Below are positions 20,714 to 29,964 of a DNA stretch of 64,000 nt, piece by piece; the stretch's first letter is position 1, and every line of letters starts with the position of its first letter. This stretch comes from Rhodovulum marinum (lineage in GTDB: Bacteria > Pseudomonadota > Alphaproteobacteria > Rhodobacterales > Rhodobacteraceae). Under the pieces are notes generated by a model that worked only from the letters and a program-made list of their open reading frames with translations, did no database searches and was not told the origin of the DNA. The translations under genes were made by a program, and so were the position numbers. Location of the stretch: assembly GCF_004343075.1 (NCBI RefSeq), contig NZ_SLXP01000001.1, forward strand, positions 116,474 through 180,473. Direction: 5' to 3'.

Positions 20714-22495
20714 GTGACGCAAGACCAGATCATCCTGTTCGCGCTGTTCGGCGCGGTCTTCGCCGCCCTGCTGTGGGGGCGCTGGCGCTATGACCTGGTG
20801 GCGTTCTCGGCGCTTCTGATCGGCGTCGTGCTGGGGGTGGTGCCGGTCGAGCAGGCCTTCGCGGGCTTCGGCCACCCGGCGACGATCATCGTGGCGCTGG
20901 TGCTGGTGGTCTCGGCCGGGTTGGTGCGTTCGGGCGCGGTCTACCTGATCACGCGCACCCTGGTCGACAGCACGCGGGGGCTGGGCGCCCATATCGCGGT
21001 GATGGGCGGCGTGGGGGGTGTCCTGTCGGCCTTCATGAACAACGTGGCGGCGCTCGCGCTGTTGATGCCGGTCGACATCCAGACCGCGCGCAAGGCGGGC
21101 CGGCCGCCGGGCCTCAGCCTGATGCCGCTGTCCTTTGCCACGATCCTGGGCGGGATGGTCACGCTGATCGGCACGCCGCCGAACATCATCATCGCCGCGA
21201 TCCGCGAAGACGCGCTGGGGGCGCCCTTCGCGATGTTCGACTTCGCCCCCGTGGGCGGCGTGGCGGCCATCGCCGGGCTGGTCTTCGTCGCCCTGGTGGG
21301 CTGGCGGCTGATCCCGCAAAGCGAGGCGCTGTCGGCGGCGACCGACCCGATGGCCGCCTTCGCGCCCTATATCGCCGAACTGACGGTGCCCGCGGGGTCG
21401 AAGCTGATTGGCCGCCGGCTGCGCGAGCTGGAGCCCGAGGCCGAGAAGAACGACGTCGCGATCCTGGGGCTGGTGCGGGGCGGCGCGCGGCGCTACGGCA
21501 CCCAGCGGACCACGACGCTGGAGCCGGGCGACGCCATCGTGCTGGAGGCCGCGCCCGAGGCGCTGGACGAGTTCCGCGCGGCACTCTCGCTGGATTTCGC
21601 GGATGCCGCGCGCGAGGAAAAGCTGCGCGCCGCCGGCGAGGGGCTGTCGCTGGTCGAGGTGGTGGTGCCCGACCAGGCGCGCATCGCGAACCGCTCGGCG
21701 CAGGCGGTGGGGCTGGGTTGGCGCCAGCGCACGGTGCTGTTGGGCATCTCGCGCCAGGGCCGGCCGATCCGCGAACAGATCCGCAAGACGCAGGTGCGGC
21801 CGGGCGACATCCTGTTGCTGCTGGTGCCGCAGGACGCGGTGGCCGACGTGGTCGACTGGCTGGGCTGCCTGACGCTGGCCGACCGGGGACTTGCGGTGAC
21901 GGACACGCGCAAGACCTGGGCGGCGATCGGGATGTTCGCGGCGGCGGTGGCGGCGGCGAGTTTCGGATTGGTCTACCTGCCGGTCGCGCTGGGACTGGTG
22001 GTGGCGGGATACCTTTTCGCGCGCATCCTGCCGCTGTCCGAGGTCTACAACTTCGTGGAATGGCCCGTGGTCGTTCTGCTGGGGTCGATGATCCCGCTGG
22101 GGCTCGCGCTGGAAGAGGCGGGGGGCACGCGGCTGATCGCAGAGGCGCTGGTGGGGCTGACCGGCGATCTGCCGGCCTGGGCGATCCTGACGGTGCTGAT
22201 GGTGGTGACGATGACGCTGTCGGACGTGCTGAACAACACCGCGACCACGGTGGTCGCCGCGCCCGTGGGCATCCAGATGGCCCAGAGCCTGGGCGTCAGC
22301 CCCGACCCGTTCCTGATGGCGGTGGCGGTCGCGGCGTCCTGTGCGTTCCTGACGCCGATCGGGCACAAGAACAACACGCTGATCCTGGGGCCCGGGGGGT
22401 ATCGGTTCGGCGATTACTGGCGGATGGGGCTGCCCCTGGAGATCCTGGTGGTGGCGGTGTCGGTGCCGGCGATCCTGGTGGTCTGGCCGTTCTGA
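20714..22495 (+). CDS. SLC13/DASS-type anion transporter with two TrkA-C domains
   Basis: A 593-residue membrane protein with hydrophobic halves (about 1-200 and 395-593) flanking a soluble insert that holds two RCK/TrkA-C domains (about 215-295 and 305-390). The words [12 protein letters not shown] and [12 protein letters not shown] are the paired Asn-containing ion/substrate clamps of the SLC13/CitT family. Substrates of this architecture are usually sulfate or dicarboxylates with Na+. I use the GTG at 20714, which follows GGAGG by about 10 nt; the earlier ATG at 20663 adds 17 non-conserved residues. Confidence 0.88.
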   Translation: MTQDQIILFALFGAVFAALLWGRWRYDLVAFSALLIGVVLGVVPVEQAFAGFGHPATIIVALVLVVSAGLVRSGAVYLITRTLVDSTRGLGAHIAVMGGVGGVLSAFMNNVAALALLMPVDIQTARKAGRPPGLSLMPLSFATILGGMVTLIGTPPNIIIAAIREDALGAPFAMFDFAPVGGVAAIAGLVFVALVGWRLIPQSEALSAATDPMAAFAPYIAELTVPAGSKLIGRRLRELEPEAEKNDVAILGLVRGGARRYGTQRTTTLEPGDAIVLEAAPEALDEFRAALSLDFADAAREEKLRAAGEGLSLVEVVVPDQARIANRSAQAVGLGWRQRTVLLGISRQGRPIREQIRKTQVRPGDILLLLVPQDAVADVVDWLGCLTLADRGLAVTDTRKTWAAIGMFAAAVAAASFGLVYLPVALGLVVAGYLFARILPLSEVYNFVEWPVVVLLGSMIPLGLALEEAGGTRLIAEALVGLTGDLPAWAILTVLMVVTMTLSDVLNNTATTVVAAPVGIQMAQSLGVSPDPFLMAVAVAASCAFLTPIGHKNNTLILGPGGYRFGDYWRMGLPLEILVVAVSVPAILVVWPF

Positions 22496-22543
22496 GCGGG
22501 TCGCCTTGTCCGGTTTCGCCTTGGCTATCGCCAAGGCGACCAG

Positions 22544-22592
22544 CTGGGGGCTTTGCCCCCAGACCCCCAGAGTATTTGACCCAAGAAAAAGA
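22544..22592 (+). repeat. dispersed repeat family A, copy 1
   Basis: CTGGGGGC-TTT-GCCCCCAG hairpin followed by ACCCCCAGAGTATTTG, two variable bases and CCAAGAAAAAGA. It lies 48 nt after the transporter stop, in the sense direction, and directly follows another perfect hairpin at 22517-22538 (9-bp arms, loop TATC). A second copy is at 50161-50212. It may act as a transcript 3' end. Confidence 0.85.
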
Positions 22593-22615
22593 CAGGGCGC
22601 GGGCGGGTGGCCGGA

Positions 22616-23815
22616 TCAGCGCCCCGCGATCACCGCCGCCGCGGCCTCGAGCGCGCCCTTGCCGTGGGGCAGGTCCAGCGCGGCCAGCCCCGCCTCGATC
22701 GCGCCGAGCGCCCCCAGCACCATGTGGGCGTTGACGTGCCCCATGTGCGCGATGCGGAAATAGCCGTGCCAGGCCGGGTCGCCCGGGGGCGCCATGCCGA
22801 GGCCGATGCCCAGCGTCACACCGGCGGTTTCGGCCAGCCATTCGCGCAGCGCGGTGCCGTGGGGGGCATCGATCCTGACCGAGGTGACCGCGTGGCTGCG
22901 ATGCGCGGCCTCGGCCACGTTCAGTTCCAGCGAGCCGCCCTGCCCCCAGGCGTCGAACGCCGCCCAGACCGCGCGGGCCAGCCGCTCATGGCGCGCCCAG
23001 GCGGCCTCGATGCCTTCCTCGTGGACCAGCATGTCGAGCGCCGCGCGCAGCCCGTAAAGGTGGTGGGTGGGCGCCGTGCCCCAGAAATACTGGTAGAATT
23101 CCTCGGGGTCGGCGCGCATCCGCCAGTCCCAGTAGGCGGTGGCCAGGTCGGCGCGGGCGCGGGCGGCCTCGGCGCGGTCGTTGAAGAAGACGAAGCCCAG
23201 ACCGGGGGGCACCATCAGGCCCTTCTGGCAGGCCGAGATCATCACGTCGGCGCCCCAGGCGTCCATCTCGAAGCGGTCGCAGGCCAGCGAGGCGATGCAG
23301 TCGACCAGCAGGAGCGCCGGATGGCCCGATGCGTCCAGCGCGGCGCGCACCGCCGCGACGTCGTTCTTGACGCTGGTCGCGGTGTCGACGTGGACCAGGG
23401 TCACCGCCCGGATTTCATGGGCGCGGTCCTCGGCCAGGCGGTCGGCGACGCGGTTCGGATCGACCGGCGCACGCTTGCCGAAATCGATGACCTCGACCTC
23501 GACGCCCATCGCCTGCGCGGTTTCGGCCCAGCCATGGCCGAACCGGCCCGTCGCCAGCGCCAGCACCTTGTCGCCGCGCGACAGCGTGTTGGCGATCGCC
23601 GCCTCCCAGGCGCCGTGGCCGTTCGAGATGTACATCGCCACCTTGTGCCGGGTGCGCGCCACCGCCCGGAGATCGGGCAACAGGCCGGCCAGCAGGTCGA
23701 CCATGGCGCCGCCGTGGATTTCCGGGGCGGGGCGGTGCATCGCCTGCAGCACCCGGTCGGGGATGACCGACGGTCCGGGGATCGCGAGGTAGGGGCGGCC
23801 GTGGCTGAGGGGCAT
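22616..23815 (-). CDS. class V aminotransferase, serine/alanine-glyoxylate type
   Basis: A 399-residue PLP enzyme of fold type I. The start IPGPSVIPDRVLQAMHRPAPEIHG is typical of serine- or alanine-glyoxylate aminotransferases; Asp172 (LLVDCIAS) should bind the PLP nitrogen and Lys198 (SACQKGLM) carries PLP. Such enzymes transfer an amino group from serine or alanine to glyoxylate or hydroxypyruvate. I start at MPLSHG (23815) since it lies directly before the conserved block. No serine-cycle neighbours are present, so the exact donor is open. Confidence 0.85.
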   Translation of the reverse strand: MPLSHGRPYLAIPGPSVIPDRVLQAMHRPAPEIHGGAMVDLLAGLLPDLRAVARTRHKVAMYISNGHGAWEAAIANTLSRGDKVLALATGRFGHGWAETAQAMGVEVEVIDFGKRAPVDPNRVADRLAEDRAHEIRAVTLVHVDTATSVKNDVAAVRAALDASGHPALLLVDCIASLACDRFEMDAWGADVMISACQKGLMVPPGLGFVFFNDRAEAARARADLATAYWDWRMRADPEEFYQYFWGTAPTHHLYGLRAALDMLVHEEGIEAAWARHERLARAVWAAFDAWGQGGSLELNVAEAAHRSHAVTSVRIDAPHGTALREWLAETAGVTLGIGLGMAPPGDPAWHGYFRIAHMGHVNAHMVLGALGAIEAGLAALDLPHGKGALEAAAAVIAGR

Positions 23816-23937
23816 GTCGGGGTCTCCGCTTGGCGATGGCCCCCTGTTAGGACCGCCCGGCCGGGGCGTCAATCGCTTGTCAGGGGCGGGGTTTCGGGCT
23901 ATCCCGCCACTCCGTGCCGCCAGGCGCCGGGGAGACG

Positions 23938-24627
23938 ATGTTCGATCAGCTCAAGACCCGCCTCGAGGCCTTTGACCGCCGGATGCGCACCGCCTTCGTC
24001 GGCGGGCTTGCCACGCCCGACGGGCGGCGCGCGGCGTTCTGGCATTTCCAGATCATGGATCACGCCATGCTGCGCCGGGTCTGGACCAACCTGCACCGGA
24101 TCGCGCCGGGCGCCTGGCGGTCGAACCAGCCCGACCCGCGCCGCCTGCGCCGGTTCCGCGACATGGGCATCCGCAGCGTCCTGTCGCTGCGCGGCGCCGG
24201 GCCGTCCAGCCACCACCTGTTCGAGAAGGAGGCCTGCCTCGATCTGGGCCTGACGCTGGTGACGCGGCGGCTGCATGCGCGCAAGCTGGCATCGCGCGAC
24301 ACCCTGCTGGAGCTGCTGGACCTGTTCGAGACGATCGAGAAACCCTTCGTGATGCATTGCAAGTCGGGCTCGGACCGGTCGGGGCTGGCCGCGGCGCTGT
24401 ATCTGCTGCATGTCGAGAACCGCCCGGTCGAGGAGGCACGGCGCATGCTGCACTGGAGATTCATCCATTTCCGAAATTCCCGCGCCGGCGTGCTGGACGA
24501 GATGCTGGACGCCTATGCGGAGGATGCGGCCCGTGCGCCGATCCCGATCCGCGACTGGATCGCGACGCGCTATGACCCGGCCGCGATCGAGGCCCGGTTC
24601 CGCGCCCGGCGCGGCGGGGACGGCTGA
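23938..24627 (+). CDS. tyrosine/dual-specificity phosphatase-like protein
   Basis: A 229-residue cysteine phosphatase. The P-loop CKSGSDRSG begins at Cys141 with Arg147 in the CX5R arrangement, following strand FVMHC, and an RSNQPDPRRL word lies near 61-70 as in DSP-type enzymes related to siphonate or lipid phosphatases. GGGGAG lies 4 nt before the ATG. The gene is only 3 bp from the MsbA-like exporter gene, so the two are co-transcribed; a role in phosphorylated envelope lipid or exopolysaccharide handling is a reasonable inference, not shown. Confidence 0.85.
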   Translation: MFDQLKTRLEAFDRRMRTAFVGGLATPDGRRAAFWHFQIMDHAMLRRVWTNLHRIAPGAWRSNQPDPRRLRRFRDMGIRSVLSLRGAGPSSHHLFEKEACLDLGLTLVTRRLHARKLASRDTLLELLDLFETIEKPFVMHCKSGSDRSGLAAALYLLHVENRPVEEARRMLHWRFIHFRNSRAGVLDEMLDAYAEDAARAPIPIRDWIATRYDPAAIEARFRARRGGDG

Positions 24628-24630
24628 AGG

Positions 24631-26382
24631 ATGCGGACACCGACCGAGAGCCGACCGGTGGTGCGCTGGCTGTGGCGCGGATACCTGCGCCATCACATCG
24701 CGGCGATCGGCGTGGCCATCGCCCTGATGAGCGTCGAGGGGGGCGCGCTGGGGGCGCTGTCCTACATGTTCAAGCCGCTGTTCGACGACATCTTCATCGC
24801 CGGCAACCGCGAGGCGATCCCGCTGGTGGCGGGCGGGGTTCTGGTGCTGTTCATCGCGCGGGCGCTGGCGGGGTTCGGCCAGCGGCTGTTGATGGCCCGG
24901 GTCGGGCTGCGCGTTTCGGCGGCGCTGCAACGCGACCTTGTCGGGCACATGCTGACCCTGGACAGCGTGTGGTTCCAGACGACGCCGCCCGGCAACCTGA
25001 TCGAACGGGTGCGCGGCGATACCTCGGCGGCGGCGAATATCTGGAACTCGGTCTTCACCGCGGCGGGGCGCGATTTGATCTCGCTGATCTCGCTGTTCGC
25101 GGTGGCGATCTCGATCGACTGGCGCTGGACGCTGATCGCGCTGGCGGGCGTGCCGTTGCTGCTGGGGCCGCTGGCGGGGCTGCAACGGCTGATCCGGCGC
25201 ACCTCGCGCGCAGCTAGGGAATCGGCGGCGGCGATCTCGAACCGGCTGGACGAGACGTTCCACGGCGTCACCACGATCAAGCTGAACCGGCTGGAGGCGC
25301 GCGAGGATGCCCGCTTCGGCGAGACGATGGACGGCTATGTCCACGCCCAGATCCGGTCCGAGGCGGGACAGGCGGGGATGCCAGCGATGATCGACATCGT
25401 GGGCGGGCTGGGCTTTGCCGGCGTGCTGGTCTTCGGGGGGTTGCAGATCATCGAGGGCGACAAGACGGTGGGCGAGTTCATGGCGTTCTTCACCGCCATC
25501 GCCCTGGTGTTCGAACCGCTGCGCCGGCTGGGCAAGGTCACCGGCGCCTGGCAGGCGGCGCTGGCCAGCCTGGAACGGCTGCACGCGGTGTTCGACTCGC
25601 GCCCGACGATCCTGTCGCCCGCCCGGCCCCGGTCGCTGCCCGCGCCGGGCGGAGACTGCGACATCGCGCTTGAGGACGTGCACCTGGCCTATGGCGACGC
25701 ACCCGCGCTGAACGGGCTGACGCTGACGGCGAAGGCGGGGCAGATGACGGCGCTGGTCGGGCCGTCGGGGGCAGGCAAGTCCACCGTGTTCAACCTGTTG
25801 ACGCGGCTTGTCGAACCGCAATCGGGGCGCGTGCTGGTGGGCGGCGTGCCGGTGAACGAACTGCCCCTGACCGAGTTACGCGACCTGTTTTCGGTCGTGA
25901 CGCAAGAGGCACCGCTGTTCGACGAACCCTTGCGCGACAATATCTGCCTGGGCCGCGAGGTGTCCGAGGCGCGCCTGGCCGAGGTGATCCGGGCCGCCCA
26001 TATCGCCGATTTCCTGCCCGCCCTGCCCGCCGGCCTGGACAGCCCCGCGGGCCCGCGCGGGTCGAACCTGTCCGGCGGCCAGCGCCAGCGGGTGGCGATC
26101 GCGCGGGCGCTGTTGCGGGACGCGCCCATCCTGTTGATGGACGAGGCCACCTCGGCGCTGGACGCGCAGTCGGAAAAGGCCGTGCAAGAGGCGTTGACCC
26201 GGCTGGCCGAGAACCGGACCACGCTGGTCATCGCGCACCGGCTGGCCACCGTGCGGAACGCCGACCGGATCGTGGTGATGGACAAGGGCCGCGTCGTCGA
26301 AGAGGGCACCCATGACGCGCTTCTGGCGAAGAACGGGCTTTATGCCGGGCTTTACCGGCTGCAATTCGCCACCGAGGTCTGA
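24631..26382 (+). CDS. MsbA-like ABC exporter (fused permease and ATPase)
   Basis: A 583-residue half-transporter: six membrane helices with a type IV exporter core (about 15-320) and an ATPase domain (about 345-575) with Walker [10 protein letters not shown] from 377, the signature LSGGQRQRVAIARALL and Walker B ILLMDEATSALD. Homodimers of this layout flip lipid A-core (MsbA), lipids or drugs across the inner membrane. It follows the phosphatase gene by 3 bp and precedes ygfZ by 42 bp. No lipid A genes are adjacent, so msbA itself is not assigned. Confidence 0.92.
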   Translation: MRTPTESRPVVRWLWRGYLRHHIAAIGVAIALMSVEGGALGALSYMFKPLFDDIFIAGNREAIPLVAGGVLVLFIARALAGFGQRLLMARVGLRVSAALQRDLVGHMLTLDSVWFQTTPPGNLIERVRGDTSAAANIWNSVFTAAGRDLISLISLFAVAISIDWRWTLIALAGVPLLLGPLAGLQRLIRRTSRAARESAAAISNRLDETFHGVTTIKLNRLEAREDARFGETMDGYVHAQIRSEAGQAGMPAMIDIVGGLGFAGVLVFGGLQIIEGDKTVGEFMAFFTAIALVFEPLRRLGKVTGAWQAALASLERLHAVFDSRPTILSPARPRSLPAPGGDCDIALEDVHLAYGDAPALNGLTLTAKAGQMTALVGPSGAGKSTVFNLLTRLVEPQSGRVLVGGVPVNELPLTELRDLFSVVTQEAPLFDEPLRDNICLGREVSEARLAEVIRAAHIADFLPALPAGLDSPAGPRGSNLSGGQRQRVAIARALLRDAPILLMDEATSALDAQSEKAVQEALTRLAENRTTLVIAHRLATVRNADRIVVMDKGRVVEEGTHDALLAKNGLYAGLYRLQFATEV

Positions 26383-26424
26383 TACCCCATATCGGGGAGG
26401 ACGGACCATGAAAGGAGACGCGCG

Positions 26425-27183
26425 ATGCAGGGCGAGGCCGCCAGCGACAGGACCGTTCTGAAGATCACCGGCGAGGACCGGGTCCATTTCCTGCAAGGGC
26501 TGGTCACCAATGACGTGAGGCGGCTGGACGGGCGGCTGGTCTATGCCGCGCTGCTGACGCCGCAGGGCAAGTACCTGGCCGATTTCTTCCTGGCCGGCGC
26601 GCCGGACGCCATCCTGATCGACGTCAAGACCGACCTTGCCGAGGCGCTGATCCGGCGGCTGTCGATGTACCGGCTGCGCGCCAGGGTGGCGATCGAACCG
26701 GCGGGGCTGCACGTGCTGCGGGGGTTGGGCGATCCGCCCGCGGGCGCCCTGCCCGACCCGCGCGACCCGGCGCTGGGCTGGCGGGCCCTTGTCGCGGCGC
26801 CCGGCCCCGAGGGCGCGACCGACTGGGACGCGATCCGGGTGGCCCACTGCATCCCCGAAACCGGCATCGAGCTGATCCCCGACGACACCTATATCCTGGA
26901 AGCCGGGTTCGAGCGGCTGAGCGGCGTCGATTTCCACAAGGGCTGTTATGTCGGGCAAGAGGTCACCGCCCGGATGAAACACAAGACCGAGCTGAAGAAG
27001 GGCCTGGTGACGGTGCGGATCGACGGCGCGGCACCGGTCGGCACGCCGGTCATGGCCGGGGACAAGCCCGCGGGCACGCTGTTCACGCAATCGGGCGGGC
27101 AGGCCATCGCCTTTCTGCGGTTTGACCGGGCGGACGGGCCGATGACGGCGGGCGGCGCGACCCTTACCCTGGACCATGGCTGA
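26425..27183 (+). CDS. ygfZ: YgfZ/GcvT folate-binding protein, Fe-S cluster assembly
   Basis: A 252-residue COG0354 protein related to GcvT. It contains the family's defining KGCYVGQE motif at 172-179, whose Cys is needed for function, and an early LQGLVTNDV word. YgfZ/Iba57 uses tetrahydrofolate and helps build or repair certain Fe-S clusters, such as those in MiaB-type enzymes. AAAGGAG lies 6 nt before the ATG. Its end overlaps the following kinase gene by 8 nt, so the pair is translationally coupled. Confidence 0.92.
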   Translation: MQGEAASDRTVLKITGEDRVHFLQGLVTNDVRRLDGRLVYAALLTPQGKYLADFFLAGAPDAILIDVKTDLAEALIRRLSMYRLRARVAIEPAGLHVLRGLGDPPAGALPDPRDPALGWRALVAAPGPEGATDWDAIRVAHCIPETGIELIPDDTYILEAGFERLSGVDFHKGCYVGQEVTARMKHKTELKKGLVTVRIDGAAPVGTPVMAGDKPAGTLFTQSGGQAIAFLRFDRADGPMTAGGATLTLDHG

Positions 27184-27976
27184 CCGCGCGGCGGTCGAGG
27201 CCGCGCTGGGCGTGCCCATCGCCGCGCTCGACCCGCTGCATGGCGGCTCGCTGTCCGAGGTGGCGCGGGCAACGCTGGCCGACGGGCGGACGGTCGTCGT
27301 CAAGACCGGCCCGCTGGTCGACCGCGAGGCGCGCATGCTGGAGGCCATGGCCGCGGCGGGCGCGCCCTGTCCGCGGGTGATCGCGGTTGCCCCCGGCCTG
27401 ATGGTCATCGAACACCTGGACGAAACCCGCGCCGGCCCCGCGGGCTGGGCCGCGCTGGGCAGGGCGCTGGCCCGGCTGCACGGCGCGCGCGGCGCATCCT
27501 ATGGCTGGGACGAGGATTATGCCTTCGGGCCGGCCACGCTGCCGAATGCGGCGTGCGAGGATTGGCCCGCCTTCTGGGCCGAACGGCGGCTGATGGCCTG
27601 GCCCGAGGCGTTGCCCGCCGACATCGCCCGAAGGGTGGAGGCGCTGGCCGCGCGCCTGCCCGGCCTGCTGCCCCGCCACCCGGTTCCGGCGCTGCTGCAT
27701 GGCGACCTGTGGGGCGGCAACGTGCTGTTCACCGCGGGCGGCGCGGCGCTGATCGACCCGGCCTGCTATCACGGCCATGCCGAGGTGGACCTTGCGATGC
27801 TGCACCTGTTCGGCCAGCCGGGGCCGGAGTTCGACGAGACCTACGGCCCCGCCGATCCGGGCTGGCCGGCCCGGCGCGACGCCTATCAGCTTTGGCCCGC
27901 GCTGGTGCACCTGCGGCTGTTCGGAGGCGGCTATCGCGGCATGGTCGAACGCTGCCTGAGTGCGCAGGGGGCCTGA
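27176..27976 (+). CDS. fructosamine kinase family protein
   Basis: A 266-residue kinase of the fructosamine-3-kinase/ketosamine family. The catalytic loop HGDLWGGN at 175-182 and the metal-binding DPACYHGHAEVDLAM segment directly after are diagnostic. Bacterial members phosphorylate protein-bound fructosamine or ribulosamine adducts and so allow deglycation. The nucleotide-binding half begins with GGSLSEVARATLADG. It overlaps ygfZ by 8 nt. Physiological substrates in this group are not firmly known. Confidence 0.9.
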   Translation: MADRAAVEAALGVPIAALDPLHGGSLSEVARATLADGRTVVVKTGPLVDREARMLEAMAAAGAPCPRVIAVAPGLMVIEHLDETRAGPAGWAALGRALARLHGARGASYGWDEDYAFGPATLPNAACEDWPAFWAERRLMAWPEALPADIARRVEALAARLPGLLPRHPVPALLHGDLWGGNVLFTAGGAALIDPACYHGHAEVDLAMLHLFGQPGPEFDETYGPADPGWPARRDAYQLWPALVHLRLFGGGYRGMVERCLSAQGA

Positions 27977-27980
27977 ACGC

Positions 27981-28008
27981 GAAAGGGCGGCCCACCCGGA
28001 CCGCCCCG
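27981..28008 (-). terminator. probable intrinsic terminator of efp
   Basis: On the minus strand a GGGCGG/CCGCCC stem (28001-28007 region with 27985-27990) is followed at once by TTTCG. It starts about 22 nt after the efp stop in the short convergent gap with the kinase gene. The T run is only three bases, hence moderate strength. Confidence 0.5.
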
Positions 28009-28029
28009 CCACCCGTCGCTGCCCCGCGC

Positions 28030-28593
28030 TCAGGCGCGTTCGGCGTATTCCATGGTTTCCGTGTTCACCACGATATCCTCATCCGGGCCGACAAACGGCG
28101 GCACCATCACCCGCACCCCGTTGTCCAGCACCGCGGGCTTGAAGCTGTTGGCCGCGGTCTGGCCCTTGACCACCGGTTCGGTCTCGACGATCCGGCAGGT
28201 CACCTTTTGCGGCAGGGTCGCGTTCAGCGCCTCGGATTCGTAATACTCGATCACCACCGTCATCCCGTCCTGCAGGAAGGGGCGGCGGTCGCCCAGGATG
28301 TCGGCATCCAGTTCGATCTGTTCGTAGGTCTCCATGTCCATGAAGACCAGCTTGCCGTCGGTTTCATACAGGAACTGCTGGTCCTTCTGTTCCAGCCGCA
28401 CCCGCTCGACCTTGTCGGCGCTGCGGAAGCGTTCGTTCAGCTTGGACCCGTTGCGCAGGTTCCGCAGTTCGACCTGGGCGAAGGCGCCGCCTTTGCCGGG
28501 CTTGACGTGATCCACCTTGATTGCGGACCACAGCCCGCCGTTATGTTCCAGCACGTTGCCGGGACGGATCTCGTTTCCGTTGATCTTGGGCAT
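28030..28593 (-). CDS. efp: elongation factor P
   Basis: A 187-residue EF-P with its three beta domains. It relieves ribosome stalling at consecutive prolines. The tip loop [10 protein letters not shown] has Lys34 at the normal position for post-translational modification (beta-lysyl, or an alternative in organisms lacking EpmAB). The start [14 protein letters not shown] is the conserved one; the long upstream open frame is chance. A good minus-strand promoter lies at 28636-28664. Confidence 0.97.
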   Translation of the reverse strand: MPKINGNEIRPGNVLEHNGGLWSAIKVDHVKPGKGGAFAQVELRNLRNGSKLNERFRSADKVERVRLEQKDQQFLYETDGKLVFMDMETYEQIELDADILGDRRPFLQDGMTVVIEYYESEALNATLPQKVTCRIVETEPVVKGQTAANSFKPAVLDNGVRVMVPPFVGPDEDIVVNTETMEYAERA

Positions 28594-28635
28594 GGTCGTA
28601 ACCGTTAATGGGTGGTTGAACGCGATTTGCGCGCA

Positions 28636-28664
28636 CCTATATCTTGTCGATGTGGGGCTGGCAA
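28636..28664 (-). promoter_or_regulatory. sigma-70-type promoter of efp
   Basis: Read on the minus strand, TTGCCA (28664-28659), a 17-bp spacer and TATAGG (28641-28636), 43 bp before the efp start codon. This is one of the few near-consensus promoters in this G+C-rich window. Confidence 0.6.
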
Positions 28665-28809
28665 GACGACTAGATCGGGTAAGGTTACCGTTTGCCCTAT
28701 GCGCTTGGTGCATGGCTGGCATTCGAAAACTGCAATACCGAATCGGAACAAAACCGTCATATTCGGCGCCACTCCCGAAACGCAAGAGCAAGAATAAAAG
28801 GACGACGAG

Positions 28810-29136
28810 ATGGCCGATTTCGTTGATGGCACGGCATTCAACCACGAACAGGGCAACCGTGCCCGCAAACTGTTCGCGGCGGTGGTGCTGGCTGCGCTCG
28901 ACGACGCGATCGCGGATGACAAGAAATACGGCAACGGGCCCGAGCAGATCGCACGCTGGGCGCGGTCGCGCGACGGGCGCGAGGTGCTGTCTTGTGCCGG
29001 GATCGACCCGAACGAACGCGTGGTGCAGGGGCTGATGGAATTCGTCTCGCGCGGCGTGCGCACCTCGGTCGCGCTGTCCCGCGAGGAAAGCGAACGCCGC
29101 CAGGTCCAGGCCCAGGCGGACGCCGAAGCGGCCTGA
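28810..29136 (+). CDS. conserved small protein, DUF6280-like
   Basis: A 108-residue soluble helical protein ([34 protein letters not shown]...) ending in a long charged helix. It is a single gene between divergent efp and a strong terminator. The pattern resembles DUF6280, a small family found in Rhodobacteraceae; I recall no function. An AAGGACGACGAG ribosome site precedes the ATG. Confidence 0.75.
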   Translation: MADFVDGTAFNHEQGNRARKLFAAVVLAALDDAIADDKKYGNGPEQIARWARSRDGREVLSCAGIDPNERVVQGLMEFVSRGVRTSVALSREESERRQVQAQADAEAA

Positions 29137-29156
29137 GCCGAACCTGTCCGGCATGA

Positions 29157-29186
29157 CGAAGCGCGCCCCGAGGGGCGCGTTTTTCG
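29157..29186 (+). terminator. intrinsic terminator of the DUF6280-like gene
   Basis: A textbook hairpin, GCGCGCCCC-GA-GGGGCGCG, is followed by TTTTTCG, 20 nt after the stop codon. A run of 13 G (29205-29217) lies just beyond it. Confidence 0.92.
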
Positions 29187-29224
29187 TTTCCGGGCGGGGC
29201 TGTCGGGGGGGGGGGGGCGTGCGC

Positions 29225-29896
29225 CTACTCCAGGTCGCGCATCGCCAGGGCGCGGTTGATCTCGCGGCGGACCAGCTTGCGCACGTTCAGGGTGATCCGC
29301 TCGCCCAGCCGGCCCTGCAATTCCTCGCGGACGATCTCGGCCACCAACTCGCGCAGCATTTCCTCGTCGAACACAAGCTGGTCGGCCTCGTGGTCGGGCG
29401 CGTCCGCCTTGGCCTGCGGCCCGGCCTCGGCGACCGGCGGCATGGGCGACGGCGCCGCGTCGTCGGGCTTTGCAGCCCCTTCGGACGGGGGCGCGGGGGA
29501 GGATGCGGGCGGCGGCGCGGCCCAGCCGGTCACCGCGGCCAGCGACTCGGCGCCATCGGGTTCCCAGTCATCGTCGCAACCGGCCACGGCCGCTTCCAGC
29601 TCGGCGATGCGCTGTTCCAGTGTTCCCGCCTCGTCGGGCGCGGTGGCGGATGCGGGCGGCGTGCCCCCTGCCCCGTCCGGCGCCATGTCGCGGGCCCGCA
29701 CAGTACCGTGCCCCGCCGCATCGCCGGGTGCGGGCCGGGCGGCGGGCGCGGGAACCCGCAACGCAGGGGTCAGAAGCAAGCGGTCGGGTCGGGTGGGTCC
29801 GGGCGCAGGCCGGGTTTCGGCGGCCTCGTCGCTGACAAGGCGCCGGATCGAGGACAACACCTGGTCGACCTCCCGGGGAGATGCGCTATCCGACAT
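29225..29896 (-). CDS. PopZ-like protein (DUF2497-type architecture)
   Basis: A 223-residue protein with a short conserved helix near the front ([15 protein letters not shown], 10-24), a long Pro/Ala/acidic disordered middle (about 25-170), and a carboxyl-terminal helical region (174-223) with [18 protein letters not shown] and [10 protein letters not shown]. This order and the SIRRLVSDE word match PopZ, the polar organising protein that anchors the chromosome origin and recruits cell-cycle proteins in Caulobacter. Identity is inferred from pattern alone; it lies upstream of tolC on the same strand, 68 bp away. Confidence 0.65.
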   Translation of the reverse strand: MSDSASPREVDQVLSSIRRLVSDEAAETRPAPGPTRPDRLLLTPALRVPAPAARPAPGDAAGHGTVRARDMAPDGAGGTPPASATAPDEAGTLEQRIAELEAAVAGCDDDWEPDGAESLAAVTGWAAPPPASSPAPPSEGAAKPDDAAPSPMPPVAEAGPQAKADAPDHEADQLVFDEEMLRELVAEIVREELQGRLGERITLNVRKLVRREINRALAMRDLE

Positions 29897-29964
29897 GGCC
29901 GTGCGTTCCTAACCTGGGCAAAGCCTAGCCGCATGCGGGCCGCGAGACAACAATTCCGGCAGGC

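Noticed and set aside
20288-22534. 748-codon minus-strand open frame
   Set aside because: Antisense to the SLC13-type transporter; His/Arg/Gln-rich composition typical of shadows in this genome.
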